From a virus, in the IMG/VR virus record IMGVR_UViG_3300005731_000026, positions 1 to 32,171 of that record: a DNA stretch of 32,171 nt; one strand, written 5' to 3'. Below are positions 14,285-22,877 of this stretch, in pieces; the first letter of the stretch is position 1, and every line of letters starts with the position of its first letter. The notes under the pieces are model-generated. The model made no database searches and was not told the origin of the DNA. It saw nothing but the letters and a program-made list of their open reading frames with translations. The position numbers and the translations under genes were made by a program.

Positions 14285-15207
14285 GCGGTGGTGGTGGTGG
14301 CGGTGGGTCACAACAGGTAATTCAAAACTCTGACCCGTGGTCTGGCGCGCAGCCGCATTTGCGTGGTGTCATGTCACTTGGCCAGGGTTTTATGACCACT
14401 GGTCAGGGTCAACGATACTATCCTGAATCAACGGTTACGCCGTTTAGCAATGCGACAGAAAACGGTCTTGCACAAATGGAGGGACGGGCACTTCGAGGCT
14501 CGCCTCTCACATCGTCCGCGCAAAACTTCGGCATGGGGCTGCTGAATGATCGCTTTCAAGATACCAACTACGGGCAGACCTACTCGCGCCTGATGGACCC
14601 GGCGAACCAGAACAACCAGACGCAAGGTTTGTTGGATCGTATCTCAGGGGACGTGACCAATAATGTTAACTCGCAGTTCTCGGCATCTGGTCGATACGGC
14701 AGCGGCAAACATAGTGAAGCGTTGTCGCGCGGGATAACTGAAGGTATTGCGCCGGTCCTGTTTAATCAGGCCAACACAGACCGCGCCATGCAACTGGGCG
14801 CGGCACAGGCCGCGAACAATGCACAAAGCGACCTTTACGGACGTCAGATACAGGGCGCAGCGATTGCGCCACAACTCGCCGCGATGGATTACACAGACCC
14901 GGCCCAGCTTATGGCTGTTGGTGCGGCGCGCGAGGGCAAGAGCGCAGAACATGTGCAGGACGCGCTGACCCGCTATCAGTACAACCAACTTGCACCGTGG
15001 GACCGCCTTAAAGATTACGCCTCGATTATTCAGGGCACAGCGGGTCTAGGCGGCACATCTACACAATCAACAATGACACCCAGCCAAGGCGGCGGTCTGA
15101 GTGGTGCGCTTGGCGGCGCTGCTGGCGGTGCAATGGCCGGGTCCGCCTTTGGCCCGTGGGGCACGGCTATCGGCGGCGGCGTTGGTCTTCTCAGTGGCAT
15201 TTTCTAG
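14281..15207 (+). CDS. Ejection / internal virion protein candidate, 308 aa
   Basis: Starts SGGGGGGGSQQ; the middle is Gln/Asn/Ala-rich with 'LLDRISGDVTNNVNSQFSASGRYGSG'. The C-terminus is a run of Gly-rich hydrophobic segments (GALGGAAGGAMAGSAFGPWG, TAIGGGVGLLSGIF) able to insert in membranes. P22 gp7/gp20- and T7 gp14-type ejection proteins share this composition. It would be injected with DNA to form a channel across the envelope. First of three large ejection-type genes in a row. Confidence 0.7.
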   Translation: MSGGGGGGGSQQVIQNSDPWSGAQPHLRGVMSLGQGFMTTGQGQRYYPESTVTPFSNATENGLAQMEGRALRGSPLTSSAQNFGMGLLNDRFQDTNYGQTYSRLMDPANQNNQTQGLLDRISGDVTNNVNSQFSASGRYGSGKHSEALSRGITEGIAPVLFNQANTDRAMQLGAAQAANNAQSDLYGRQIQGAAIAPQLAAMDYTDPAQLMAVGAAREGKSAEHVQDALTRYQYNQLAPWDRLKDYASIIQGTAGLGGTSTQSTMTPSQGGGLSGALGGAAGGAMAGSAFGPWGTAIGGGVGLLSGIF

Positions 15208-15216
15208 GAGCATATC

Positions 15217-16383
15217 ATGACGGCTATGCCGACAAACAACGGCCTGTTGGGCGGTATCTTCGGCCCTTCGCCAGACGGTGGCGCTGGGCTGCTTAATCGC
15301 CTGAACGACCCACGTGTTGCTTTAGGGCTTGGGATGATGGGCACGCGCGGTGGTTTTGGGGAGCGGCTGCAAGGTGGCTTGGGGGCCATGCAGAATGCCC
15401 AGCGTGGGCAGATGCAGCAACAGCTTATGAACCTCCAACTGCAGGGCTTGAAAGGCAAACAGGAAGAACGTGAAGCCGAACGCGCCCGCCGCGACCAGCA
15501 GATTGGTATCTTGTTTGGTGGTCAGCCCGCCATGACCGGCGGGCAGGCAATTCAGCAAAACATGCAGAATGGCGGCGTGGCCGGGCCAACACCAGAAGCG
15601 GCAGCAAATATCGGCAGACCTGCCGGGAACCAAACGGCGGGCATTCTTGCGCAGATGGGCTATTCCCCGGAAGACACACAGTTGCTTATGGCAATGGGGC
15701 CGGAGGCAGCCATGCAGGTGATCTCGGAGCGCCGCTTTGCCGAGCCGGACCAGACCGGGGCGATGAAAGAGGCTGCGTTCCTGTATCCGGGCGATCCGGC
15801 AGCACAGCAGGAGCATGTGCGCCGCGTCGCGACCATGAGCAAGGCCCCTGTTACTAACATATCCAATGTGTCAATCCCGGCTGGTTATCAGCAGGCACCC
15901 GGCGGTGGGCTTATGCCTATCCCCGGCGGGCCTGCTGACCCAAAGAACCCGAAGAACATTACCGAGGGCCAGAAAGGTGCCGCGCTGTATGCTTCGCGGC
16001 TTGGTCAGGCGGAAGATGTGTTTTCCGACCTTGGCGCTTACGTGCCAAACGAAGGGGAGGCGACACTTTCGCAAACCCCCCTTATTGGCAATCGCTTAGT
16101 TTCTTCTAACTACCAAAAGTTTGACCAAGCCTCGCGGAACTTCATCAACGCAGTGCTACGCCGTGAATCTGGTGCGGTGATTAGCGAGGAAGAGTTTGAC
16201 AATGCCCGCAAGCAGTATCTCCCACAGCCTGGAGATAGCCCCGCTGTTCTTGCGCAAAAGGCACAAAACCGAACGACCGCCCGCCAGCAGTTTGAAAACG
16301 CGGCAGGTGGCGCGCTTGGCGATGTAACACCATCCGGTCTACCGGATGCCAACGCCTTGCGGCAGAAGTACGGACTCGAATAA
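15217..16383 (+). CDS. Ejection / internal virion protein candidate, 388 aa
   Basis: ATG 15217 has AGGAG 7 bases upstream. Gly-rich N-terminus (NNGLLGGIFGPSPDGGAGLL), a Gln-rich helix (residues 58-92), a Pro/Gly linker, then a helical C-terminus with 'NAVLRRESGAVISEEEF' and 'YLPQPGDSPAVLAQK'. That C-terminal block recurs in podophage internal virion proteins. No lysozyme or peptidase motif seen. Next to genes 14281 and 16384, forming an ejection set. Confidence 0.7.
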   Translation: MTAMPTNNGLLGGIFGPSPDGGAGLLNRLNDPRVALGLGMMGTRGGFGERLQGGLGAMQNAQRGQMQQQLMNLQLQGLKGKQEEREAERARRDQQIGILFGGQPAMTGGQAIQQNMQNGGVAGPTPEAAANIGRPAGNQTAGILAQMGYSPEDTQLLMAMGPEAAMQVISERRFAEPDQTGAMKEAAFLYPGDPAAQQEHVRRVATMSKAPVTNISNVSIPAGYQQAPGGGLMPIPGGPADPKNPKNITEGQKGAALYASRLGQAEDVFSDLGAYVPNEGEATLSQTPLIGNRLVSSNYQKFDQASRNFINAVLRRESGAVISEEEFDNARKQYLPQPGDSPAVLAQKAQNRTTARQQFENAAGGALGDVTPSGLPDANALRQKYGLE

Positions 16384-18237
16384 ATGCCCGAAACAGACCG
16401 CGTAAAGCGCAACATCGGCAAGATGATAGACGGCGGCGCTAGTGAAGGTGAAATTGACACCTACATTGCATCCGAAGGTGTAACGCTGGAAGACATCAAT
16501 CCGCCCTCGCCTACTCTTGAGCCAAATACATACCGGGGCACAATCCTGCCTTTCGAGCGCAATCTCGATACGGGCGAAACGAGCCTTGCCGTGCCTGGTA
16601 TATTCCCCGCCATCGGCAGCGCTGTTGCGGACGCCGCCACGCTCCCCGGCGATGTGTATTCGGGCAAGCAACCAATCCGTGATGAAGACGGGGACATCAA
16701 CCGGGAAACTATTGAGCGGTCCACCAACCTTGGCCTGTTCTCGTCTCCGATGTCCCCCGCATCACGCGTGGGGCTTCCCAAATCTGCTGAAGTGTTGGTT
16801 CCCAAAAAAGCCGCCCCGCTCACCGAGGGGCAACAAGTCGCGACTTCAGCGCAGCGATTAGGCGTTGACCTTCCTCGCGCGGTTTCCAGCGACAGCATGG
16901 CCGTGCAGCAGGGTGGAAAACTGTTGGCGAATGTGCCTGTTGCGGGCAATCCGTTGCGCAAGGCATCTCAGGCGGCGATTGGTCAGCTTGACGACGCGGC
17001 GCGTTCCACACAAACCCGCCTCGGGTCTGGCAGCGTTCCTGCTGCTGGTGCTGATTTGCGCGCGGGCATTGAGGCTACGACAGGCAAGGGCGGCACCATG
17101 GCCGCACGCGCGACTGCGAAATACGAGCGCGTTGACCGGCTTGTGGACCCCACCATCACATCCCCCCTGAAGGTTACACAGGCCACTGTGCAGAACATCG
17201 CGGCCAAGCGCAGTAATGCTCGGATTGCGGGTGAAAGCCAAGCCATTGCCACTGTGAAAGAAGCACTGGCACGCAGGGAAGGACTTAACTACGAAGGCTT
17301 GAAAGACCTGCGCACGTCCGTTGGCGAAATGCTCAAGGATACGCGCGGCCTCCCGGCTGGAACGTCTCAGAAGGAGCTAAAGCAGATATACGGCGCACTG
17401 ACCACTGACCTGCGCGCTGCGGTGGCGAAGGCTGGCGGCAAGCCCGCGCTACAAGCCTTCAACCAGGCCAACAAGTTCTATGACGTTATGGCCGCAGAGC
17501 GAAAGGCGCTGACAAACATTCTCCGGGTGCAAAGTGATGAGGCCATTGTCGATAAAATGCTTGCCACAGCAGGCCAGACAAGCCGCGCGAATATGCAAAT
17601 GCTGCGGCGTGTGAAAGGGGCGGTCAGCAAGGACACATGGAATGAATTGGGGGCCGCTGCAATTTCCAGAATGGGCCGGGCACCATCCGGCGAGTTTTCG
17701 CCACAGCGGTTCCTGACCTCATACGGAAAGATGTCCCCCGGCGGTAAGGTAGCCTTGTTTGACAAGACAACCATGGGTGCACTTGACGACATCGCACGTG
17801 TTTCTACGCGCTTCAAGCAACTGAACCAGTTCGCCAACCCTTCAGGGACCACACAAACCATACTCGGTCCGGCGGCGGTTGGCTCGGCATATTTGGAACC
17901 CGTAACGACACTCACAACCCTTGCGGGCGCCTATGGGGCATCAAAACTTCTGGCCCGCCCAACGTCGGCAAAGCTGGTCGCGGACTGGGCCAAGGCGTCC
18001 GAGCGCATGGTGCTGGACCCGTCAACGGGCGCAAAAAACCTTCTAGCCGCCCGCAGTCAGCCTTTGGCCTTGTTGATAGCCAAGGAGTCCGGTGGCGCGC
18101 TTAGCGCAGCGAATGTCGCGGCGCGTCTTCAAAGCATCAGCCGTGGCGCAGCAGAGGACGACCGCGGGGACAGCCCAAATCCCAGCCAACAACCAAATAA
18201 TAACCCACGTCCCTACGACCCAAGGCTTGATCTGTAA
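16384..18237 (+). CDS. Large ejection / internal virion protein candidate, 617 aa
   Basis: ATG directly follows the previous stop. Long, mostly helical and Ala-rich, with an N-terminal 'KMIDGGASEGEIDTYIASEG' helix pair, a loop-rich segment to about residue 130 (FPAIGSAVADAATLPGDVY) and long helices from about 190 to 560. The C-terminus is hydrophilic. Composition and position match the largest ejected protein of P22/T7-like phages. I see no transglycosylase catalytic motif, so peptidoglycan cleavage is not claimed. Confidence 0.65.
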   Translation: MPETDRVKRNIGKMIDGGASEGEIDTYIASEGVTLEDINPPSPTLEPNTYRGTILPFERNLDTGETSLAVPGIFPAIGSAVADAATLPGDVYSGKQPIRDEDGDINRETIERSTNLGLFSSPMSPASRVGLPKSAEVLVPKKAAPLTEGQQVATSAQRLGVDLPRAVSSDSMAVQQGGKLLANVPVAGNPLRKASQAAIGQLDDAARSTQTRLGSGSVPAAGADLRAGIEATTGKGGTMAARATAKYERVDRLVDPTITSPLKVTQATVQNIAAKRSNARIAGESQAIATVKEALARREGLNYEGLKDLRTSVGEMLKDTRGLPAGTSQKELKQIYGALTTDLRAAVAKAGGKPALQAFNQANKFYDVMAAERKALTNILRVQSDEAIVDKMLATAGQTSRANMQMLRRVKGAVSKDTWNELGAAAISRMGRAPSGEFSPQRFLTSYGKMSPGGKVALFDKTTMGALDDIARVSTRFKQLNQFANPSGTTQTILGPAAVGSAYLEPVTTLTTLAGAYGASKLLARPTSAKLVADWAKASERMVLDPSTGAKNLLAARSQPLALLIAKESGGALSAANVAARLQSISRGAAEDDRGDSPNPSQQPNNNPRPYDPRLDL

Positions 18238-18238
18238 T

Positions 18239-18343
18239 CTAAACAAAAAGCACCACCGCCAAAACCAAACCGACACCCAAAGCAAGCCCACGCAAATCGC
18301 GGTCTAGACGGTCGAATCGCTTGCGTATTTCGTCGTCGTCCAT
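18239..18343 (-). CDS. Antisense small membrane protein, 34 aa
   Basis: A leftward ORF lying between two rightward late genes. ATG 18343 has AGGAC 6 bases upstream. The protein starts with a highly charged helix (MDDDEIRKRFDRLDRDLR) and ends in one hydrophobic helix (LALGVGLVLAVVLFV). Charged N-terminus, single C-terminal membrane anchor and good codon structure suggest a real small membrane protein, possibly a lysis or superinfection factor. The stop lies 2 bases beyond the neighbouring gene's stop, so the two are convergent. No promoter identified. Confidence 0.5.
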   Translation of the reverse strand: MDDDEIRKRFDRLDRDLRGLALGVGLVLAVVLFV

Positions 18344-18375
18344 GGTGTGTCCTGTTTTGCTGTTGCCTGAAACTA

Positions 18376-18411
18376 CCCCGAACCCTGTCCATTCTCAATG
18401 GCGGGGTTTTT
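18376..18411 (+). terminator. Intrinsic terminator before tail fibre
   Basis: CCCCG 18376-18380 / CGGGG 18402-18406 encloses CCATT-CTC-AATGG and is followed by TTTTT 18407-18411. It lies upstream of the fibre start and suggests attenuation between ejection and fibre genes. Confidence 0.65.
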
Positions 18412-18430
18412 CATTGTGGAGACTCTAAAC

Positions 18431-19555
18431 GTGACCAAAGACAATGTGTTCGACTGGGACACGACCGCTTCAAACAATACCGATGTGGCTGGGACAGGTA
18501 TTGCCGGGTCCAATGCCGTCTCCAACTTTGATGATGGCCTGCGCGAAGTTATGGCGCAACTTGCTGAATATCTAGCCCTCGTGGGCGGCACAAAGACCAG
18601 TAGCGGTTCTAGCAATGCCTACACCCTCACGACAGGGTTGTCTTTGGGCGCGTTGGCAGACGGCCAGGAAGTGGCCTTCATCTCCAACCATGCCAACACG
18701 GGCGCGGCCACGCTTGCGGTGGATGGCCTTGCAGCAAAAGCAATCCGCTACCCCGACACGACAGCGTTGGGTACTGGCTCAATCCAGAGCGGGGCTTATT
18801 GCCGGTGTGTTTACGATGCTGGTAACGAATACTGGCTGTTTATATCCACAACAACGCGTCCCACCATTTCTGGCGGGGCAATCGACGGCGCTGTTATTGG
18901 GGCAAACACGGCGGCGGCGATTACCGGTACGACTGTTACAGCGTCCACGCGTTTGCAGCAACCAGACGGCACGGTATCAGCACCGGGACTGCGCGTAGGC
19001 TCATCATCGTCTACAGGATTGTTTTCCAGCGGTGACAACAGCCTGCGGATGACTTCCAACGGTACTGAAATCGCAAGCGCCCGAACAGATCGCTTTGATT
19101 TAGCTATTGGCCGCGTCAAGTTTCCGGCCTCGCAGAACGCATCAAGCGATGCAAACACGCTGGATGATTACGAGGAAGGCACGTTTACACCGGGCTTCTC
19201 CTTTGGCGGTGGCAATACTGGCATCGGGTTCACAACGCAGACCGGCAGCTATACGAAAATTGGCAACCGGGTGATGTTTGAGATTCAGCTTGTGTTTTCC
19301 GCCAAGGGCAGCGCGACAGGAGCGGCGGTTGTGACTGGATTGCCCTTTACGCCGAATGTCACGGCTTACCTATCGTGTGGTGTTGACAATCTTGCGGCAG
19401 GCATTGGCATCAACCCGCAGGCAACCATTTCAAGTGGGTCAACAACCATGGCCATTGAAATTGCTCCGACTGCGACCGGCTCACGGGCGGCACTAACCGA
19501 CGCTAACTTTACCAACAGCACCAATCTTTTTATCTCAGGTCAGTACCGCGTTTAA
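18431..19555 (+). CDS. Tail fibre / receptor-binding protein
   Basis: GTG 18431 is chosen: GGAG lies 9-10 bases upstream, and the following 'DNVFDWDTTASNNTDVAGTG' plus 'SNFDDGLREVMAQLAEYLA' is the standard virion-attachment start of podophage fibres. An upstream ATG at 18398 would put the start inside the terminator. The body has beta repeats (ALADGQEVAFISNHANTGAA, TLAVDGLAAKAIRYPDT), a 'TGTTVTASTRLQQPDGT' stem and a C-terminal receptor domain from about residue 240. It probably decides host range. The stop overlaps the next ATG. Confidence 0.82.
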   Translation: MTKDNVFDWDTTASNNTDVAGTGIAGSNAVSNFDDGLREVMAQLAEYLALVGGTKTSSGSSNAYTLTTGLSLGALADGQEVAFISNHANTGAATLAVDGLAAKAIRYPDTTALGTGSIQSGAYCRCVYDAGNEYWLFISTTTRPTISGGAIDGAVIGANTAAAITGTTVTASTRLQQPDGTVSAPGLRVGSSSSTGLFSSGDNSLRMTSNGTEIASARTDRFDLAIGRVKFPASQNASSDANTLDDYEEGTFTPGFSFGGGNTGIGFTTQTGSYTKIGNRVMFEIQLVFSAKGSATGAAVVTGLPFTPNVTAYLSCGVDNLAAGIGINPQATISSGSTTMAIEIAPTATGSRAALTDANFTNSTNLFISGQYRV

Positions 19556-20007
19556 TGATGCACCTAACCTTGGCGCGGCACCAATACGGCGCTCTGTCCA
19601 CCCTTGGACGCCTCTATATAAACGGCGCGTTTGAATGCTTCACGCTGGAAAACCCATGGCAAGACAACAAGCGCCGTGTGTCCTGCGTTCCAGAGGGGAC
19701 GTATGAGGTGAAGTTTCGCCTTGTCGGCGGATTTCAGACCAGAGCCAGAGAGATATTTCCGGACCTGCATAATTCGATCCGGGGGATGCTTGAGCTTCAG
19801 GCTGTACCAGACCGGGATTACATCCTCATCCATTGGGGTAATGACCCAGGCGACACGTTGGGCTGCATCCTGCTTGGGGAAACACAGTCGGCTGATTTTG
19901 TCGGTCGGTCACGCGCTGCATATCGCAAAGCATATCCACAAATAGCCGAACCATTGTCCTGCGGTCAGCGCGTTACTCTTGAGATTAAAGGAGCGCCCAT
20001 TGCTTAA
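19555..20007 (+). CDS. DUF5675 lysis-associated protein, 150 aa
   Basis: 'STLGRLYINGAFECFTLEN' (about residues 15-33), 'VPEGTYEV' and 'LIHWGNDPGDTLGCILLG' (91-108) are the hallmarks of DUF5675. H93 and C104 sit in an arrangement recalling L,D-transpeptidase active sites, so a peptidoglycan-modifying role is plausible but unproven. No other endolysin is visible in the window, and the gene is followed at once by spanins, which makes it the best endolysin candidate here. The start ATG overlaps the fibre stop. Confidence 0.75.
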   Translation: MMHLTLARHQYGALSTLGRLYINGAFECFTLENPWQDNKRRVSCVPEGTYEVKFRLVGGFQTRAREIFPDLHNSIRGMLELQAVPDRDYILIHWGNDPGDTLGCILLGETQSADFVGRSRAAYRKAYPQIAEPLSCGQRVTLEIKGAPIA

Positions 20008-20323
20008 CATCAAAGCTATGGCCATAGGCGGCGCTGTGATCGCTTCTCTGGCGTTTACGTCCGGTTGGGTGGTGAACGGCTGGCGACACTCAGCAAGCGA
20101 GCTGGGCAAGCTCACAGACGCCATAGAAGCCGCTGAAACCCGTGTGAACAACATCGGCACTGCCGCAGAGGCTTCGGCCCTCCGCCTTGCTGAAATCAAC
20201 TCTCAAGCCCTCCAAAACAGCCAGAGGATTGCTTCCTATGCTGCTGAGACCAATGCTTGCCGGATTACTGCTGACGATATCCGCGTGTTCACCCGCAATC
20301 CAGACGGTGCCAATACGGATTGA
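20000..20323 (+). CDS. Inner-membrane spanin (Rz-like)
   Basis: TTG 20000 has AAAGGAG 6 bases upstream; ATG 20018 is an alternative. One N-terminal membrane helix (about residues 7-24, MAIGGAVIASLAFTSGWVV) followed by a periplasmic coiled coil (ELGKLTDAIEAAETRVNNIG, continuing to about residue 90). This is the i-spanin plan. It pairs with the outer-membrane lipoprotein encoded in the +1 frame inside its 3' half, to fuse inner and outer membranes at the end of lysis. 107 aa is a usual size. Confidence 0.8.
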   Translation: MLNIKAMAIGGAVIASLAFTSGWVVNGWRHSASELGKLTDAIEAAETRVNNIGTAAEASALRLAEINSQALQNSQRIASYAAETNACRITADDIRVFTRNPDGANTD

Positions 20324-20474
20324 CGCCTCTTTGCTGCAAGAATGCCCGGACCTGTTGCCCCCCGATATCGGGACACCATGGATAGCCTATGCTGATTATC
20401 AGCGGACGGAATATCTACGGTGCCAGGAACGCCACAAGGGCCTCTCTGAAGCTGCGAAAGCGGCAACGGAATGA
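20238..20474 (+). CDS. Outer-membrane spanin lipoprotein (Rz1-like)
   Basis: Overlaps the 3' end of the i-spanin gene in another frame. From ATG 20238 (GAGG about 9 bases upstream) the signal sequence LLRPMLAGLLLTISAC ends in a lipobox with Cys17 as the lipidated residue; ATG 20253 would still keep the lipobox. The mature part is short with a Pro-containing stretch (LLPPDIGTPW) and charged C-terminus. The arrangement matches overlapping Rz/Rz1 pairs. Starts farther upstream in the frame are unlikely because they give no proper signal peptide. Confidence 0.78.
   Translation: MLLRPMLAGLLLTISACSPAIQTVPIRIDASLLQECPDLLPPDIGTPWIAYADYQRTEYLRCQERHKGLSEAAKAATE
20359..20374. repeat. Dispersed palindrome B, site in spanin gene
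   Basis: CCCCCGATATCGGGAC; the 12-bp core CCCGATATCGGG is a perfect palindrome. Inside the o-spanin coding sequence. Confidence 0.65.
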
Positions 20475-21658
20475 GCAAACTCCTGCCCAACCGCGTTGAT
20501 CCCGCTATCAAGGAATGGGCGACAGAGCGTCAATGTGAAATCATCGACGCATATAATGAAGCCGGGTCGGCCAGCAAAGCAGCACAGCTATTAGGCTGTG
20601 TGCCAAGCCTTGTTACACAGGCTATACGGGGGGCAAAGAAACGCGCAGCCAAGATGGGATACGCTCCTGACTCGGCCATGACACATCCGGTGCCGGAACC
20701 CTTTAGCGTCAAGGGCGTGTCCACACTTTACAAGGAAGACGGCAGCGTTGCGGCGCAATGGGTCAAGACTGACCGGGACAAAAACCGGGCAGAGGAAGCC
20801 GTCAAAGAGTTTGTGGAATGGCTTTGCGAGGACGTTAAGGGCCGTTCTCGACCCGTCAAGGCACCGGCACACACGGCAGATAATCTTCTTGCAGTTTATC
20901 CAATGGGAGACCCGCATTTTGGGCTTTACGCATGGGCGGAGGAAACGGGCGAGGACTTTGATCTGGACGAAGCGGAACGCCGCACCATTCTTGCGGTGGA
21001 CAGGCTGGTATCCTCAACGCCAAAGACGCAGACAGGGCTTCTCCTGAACCTTGGCGATTTCTTCCATGCAGACGATAGCAAGAACCAGACACCCGCATCC
21101 GGCCACGCGCTGGATGTAGACACCCGTCACGCCAAAGTCTTGCAAGTGGGCTTGCGAGCCATGAAACACTGCATCGACCGCATGAAGCGACACCATGAGA
21201 TTGTGGAAGTCTGGAACATGCCCGGCAACCACGATCCGCACAGTTCCTTTATGCTGGCACTGTGCCTTGACAACTTCTATGCAAACGACGACCGGGTGCG
21301 GGTGGACTTGTCTCCGTCACTGTTCAAATACAAGCGGTTTGGACAATGCCTTGTTGCCAGCCACCACGGCCACGGTGCAAAGGCGTCTGACCTTCCTTTG
21401 CTTATGGCTGCGGACAGGCCGGACGATTGGGGCGCTACCAGATACCGCTATTGGCTGTGTGGGCACATCCACCACAAGACGCTGAAAGAACATCCAGGCG
21501 TGTACGTTGAGACGTTCAACAGCCTGACCGGCACGGATGCGTGGCACGCAGGCAAAGGCTACAGAGCCGCCAAGTCCATGCAGGCGATTGTCTACCACAA
21601 AGATTTTGGCGAATTGGAGCGGCACACTTGTGCGCTTGCAATGTTGGAGGCGGTATGA
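20471..21658 (+). CDS. HTH-metallophosphoesterase fusion, 395 aa
   Basis: The N-terminal 60 residues form a helix-turn-helix (EIIDAYNEAGSASKAAQLLG, then SLVTQAIRGAKKR). From about residue 137 follows a calcineurin-like phosphoesterase with all metal motifs: GDPHFG (D147, H149), GDFFHADD (D196), GNHD (N253, H254), H298/H299 and GHIHH (H332, H334). Catalytic residues appear intact. Such fusions occur in phages and probably act on nucleic acid or phosphodiester ends, perhaps in DNA repair or packaging. Substrate is unknown. ATGA overlap with the spanin gene and with the next gene. Confidence 0.82.
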   Translation: MSKLLPNRVDPAIKEWATERQCEIIDAYNEAGSASKAAQLLGCVPSLVTQAIRGAKKRAAKMGYAPDSAMTHPVPEPFSVKGVSTLYKEDGSVAAQWVKTDRDKNRAEEAVKEFVEWLCEDVKGRSRPVKAPAHTADNLLAVYPMGDPHFGLYAWAEETGEDFDLDEAERRTILAVDRLVSSTPKTQTGLLLNLGDFFHADDSKNQTPASGHALDVDTRHAKVLQVGLRAMKHCIDRMKRHHEIVEVWNMPGNHDPHSSFMLALCLDNFYANDDRVRVDLSPSLFKYKRFGQCLVASHHGHGAKASDLPLLMAADRPDDWGATRYRYWLCGHIHHKTLKEHPGVYVETFNSLTGTDAWHAGKGYRAAKSMQAIVYHKDFGELERHTCALAMLEAV

Positions 21659-21900
21659 GCGACCCAATTCCCGATGTCGGAGCATTGCCAGAGCATCTGC
21701 TTTGGCTGGATTACGACGCAGACGACAGAGTGCTTGCCCGCCGCATGTCGGTGCTGGCTCTACTTTCGGCAGTACCGTTTGAAACGGTTGAAGATTTTAT
21801 TTCAGCCTTTGTGACGGCAGATGATTACGTGGCCAACGGTCTTGAGAATATCCAAAGCCCACCGGCCACGGTTACGACCATTAAGGGCGGCAAGAAATGA
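21655..21900 (+). CDS. Hypothetical protein, 81 aa
   Basis: Starts at the ATGA overlap; a longer in-frame version would lie across the phosphoesterase gene. Acidic, helical protein (HLLWLDYDADDRVLARRMSV, 'FETVEDFISAFVTADDYV') with no membrane segment and no known motif. Both dispersed palindromes occur within it: B right after the start and A in the middle. Function unknown. Confidence 0.6.
   Translation: MSDPIPDVGALPEHLLWLDYDADDRVLARRMSVLALLSAVPFETVEDFISAFVTADDYVANGLENIQSPPATVTTIKGGKK
21668..21683. repeat. Dispersed palindrome B, site near gene start
   Basis: TTCCCGATGTCGGAGC: one perfect arm TTCCCG, the other CGGAGC. It begins 13 bases inside the 81-aa gene. Confidence 0.5.
21761..21774. 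repeat. Dispersed palindrome A, degenerate site
   Basis: TACTTTCGGCAGTA, one mismatch in the right arm, coding. Confidence 0.4.
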
Positions 21901-22877
21901 CTAAACATCGACGCAGCTTGGCGGGGATGCTCGCGGCTGAACAACAACCACAAGCACCATTAAGCGAAATGGGCAAGCTGGCTGGCATTCTATCTCAGCG
22001 AAATGACAACCGCAGAAACCGGGCGGACTATCACGCCAACCGAAACGCAGGCCCCGGCTATCCTGAAATGTGGGACGCGATGCATCCCATGGACAAGGCC
22101 GCGCTTGCGACAGCTCCAATCCCTGGTGTGGGCGATGTTGTTGGCCTCGCTGCTGACGCGCGTGCTTTGTATGAGGATCCAAGCTGGACAAACGCAGGCA
22201 TGATGGCGTTGGGTGCTGTTCCCCTTGTGCCTGCTGCTGGTGTTCTCAAGCGGGGGGCGGATGCAGCGGACAACGCAAGCGCCGCGCACGATGTTGCCCG
22301 GTTGTTGCGCGAAGGCAAAGCCGCAGACGTGACAGATGATCTAATAGCCCGCGCTGACGCCGCCGAATTGCATGATCTGTATGTGTCGGGGGCAACTGGT
22401 GCAGACATGCCGATGGACGAAGCAAGCCGGATGGCACGGGCAAATGAGGCCGGGTTTGATACCCCATCATATCATGCAACTGGCGGCGACTTCGCAGAAG
22501 TTGACAACGACAGATTGATTGGCGGGCAGTTTTGGTCAACTGACGATATAGGGGCAATCGAACGCCGCGAAGTGGGGGCAGCGCAAGACGGGGTAGTCAT
22601 GCCTTTAATGTTGGAACAAAAAAACCCTGGTGGGTGGCGCGAATATGACCAGCTTGGGGTCGATGAACTTATAGGCCGTGGATATGACGGTGTACGCCTT
22701 CCCGAAAGCGACGGTACGCATACTTACGTTACATACGATCCCGAACAAGTTCGCTCCCGATTTGCTCGCTTTGATCCGCGTCTAAAACACTTGCGCAATC
22801 TCAATGCAGGCATTGCCGGTGCCGTTGCTTTGCCCCTATCAGCACGCCTCATGATGGACCGCGAGCAAGACGAATGA
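21897..22877 (+). CDS. Predicted ADP-ribosyltransferase-like protein, 326 aa
   Basis: The C-terminal half reads like the ART domain of phage polyvalent/MuF-type proteins: SYHATGGDF (191-199, H193), GGQFWSTDD (209-217), 'VMPLMLEQKNPGG' (234-246), GYDGVRLPE (262-270), 'YVTYDPEQVRSRFARFDP' (277-294). The N-terminal half has a Gly/Ala-rich 'PIPGVGDVVGLAADARALYE' segment common in such proteins. It could modify a host target after injection or expression. The catalytic glutamate is not certain from sequence alone. ATGA overlaps on both sides. Confidence 0.62.
   Translation: MTKHRRSLAGMLAAEQQPQAPLSEMGKLAGILSQRNDNRRNRADYHANRNAGPGYPEMWDAMHPMDKAALATAPIPGVGDVVGLAADARALYEDPSWTNAGMMALGAVPLVPAAGVLKRGADAADNASAAHDVARLLREGKAADVTDDLIARADAAELHDLYVSGATGADMPMDEASRMARANEAGFDTPSYHATGGDFAEVDNDRLIGGQFWSTDDIGAIERREVGAAQDGVVMPLMLEQKNPGGWREYDQLGVDELIGRGYDGVRLPESDGTHTYVTYDPEQVRSRFARFDPRLKHLRNLNAGIAGAVALPLSARLMMDREQDE

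Noticed and set aside
16606-16617. CCCG-CCAT-CGGC as another palindrome B site
   Set aside because: Only a 7-of-8 core with poor flanks inside a GC-rich gene; expected by chance.
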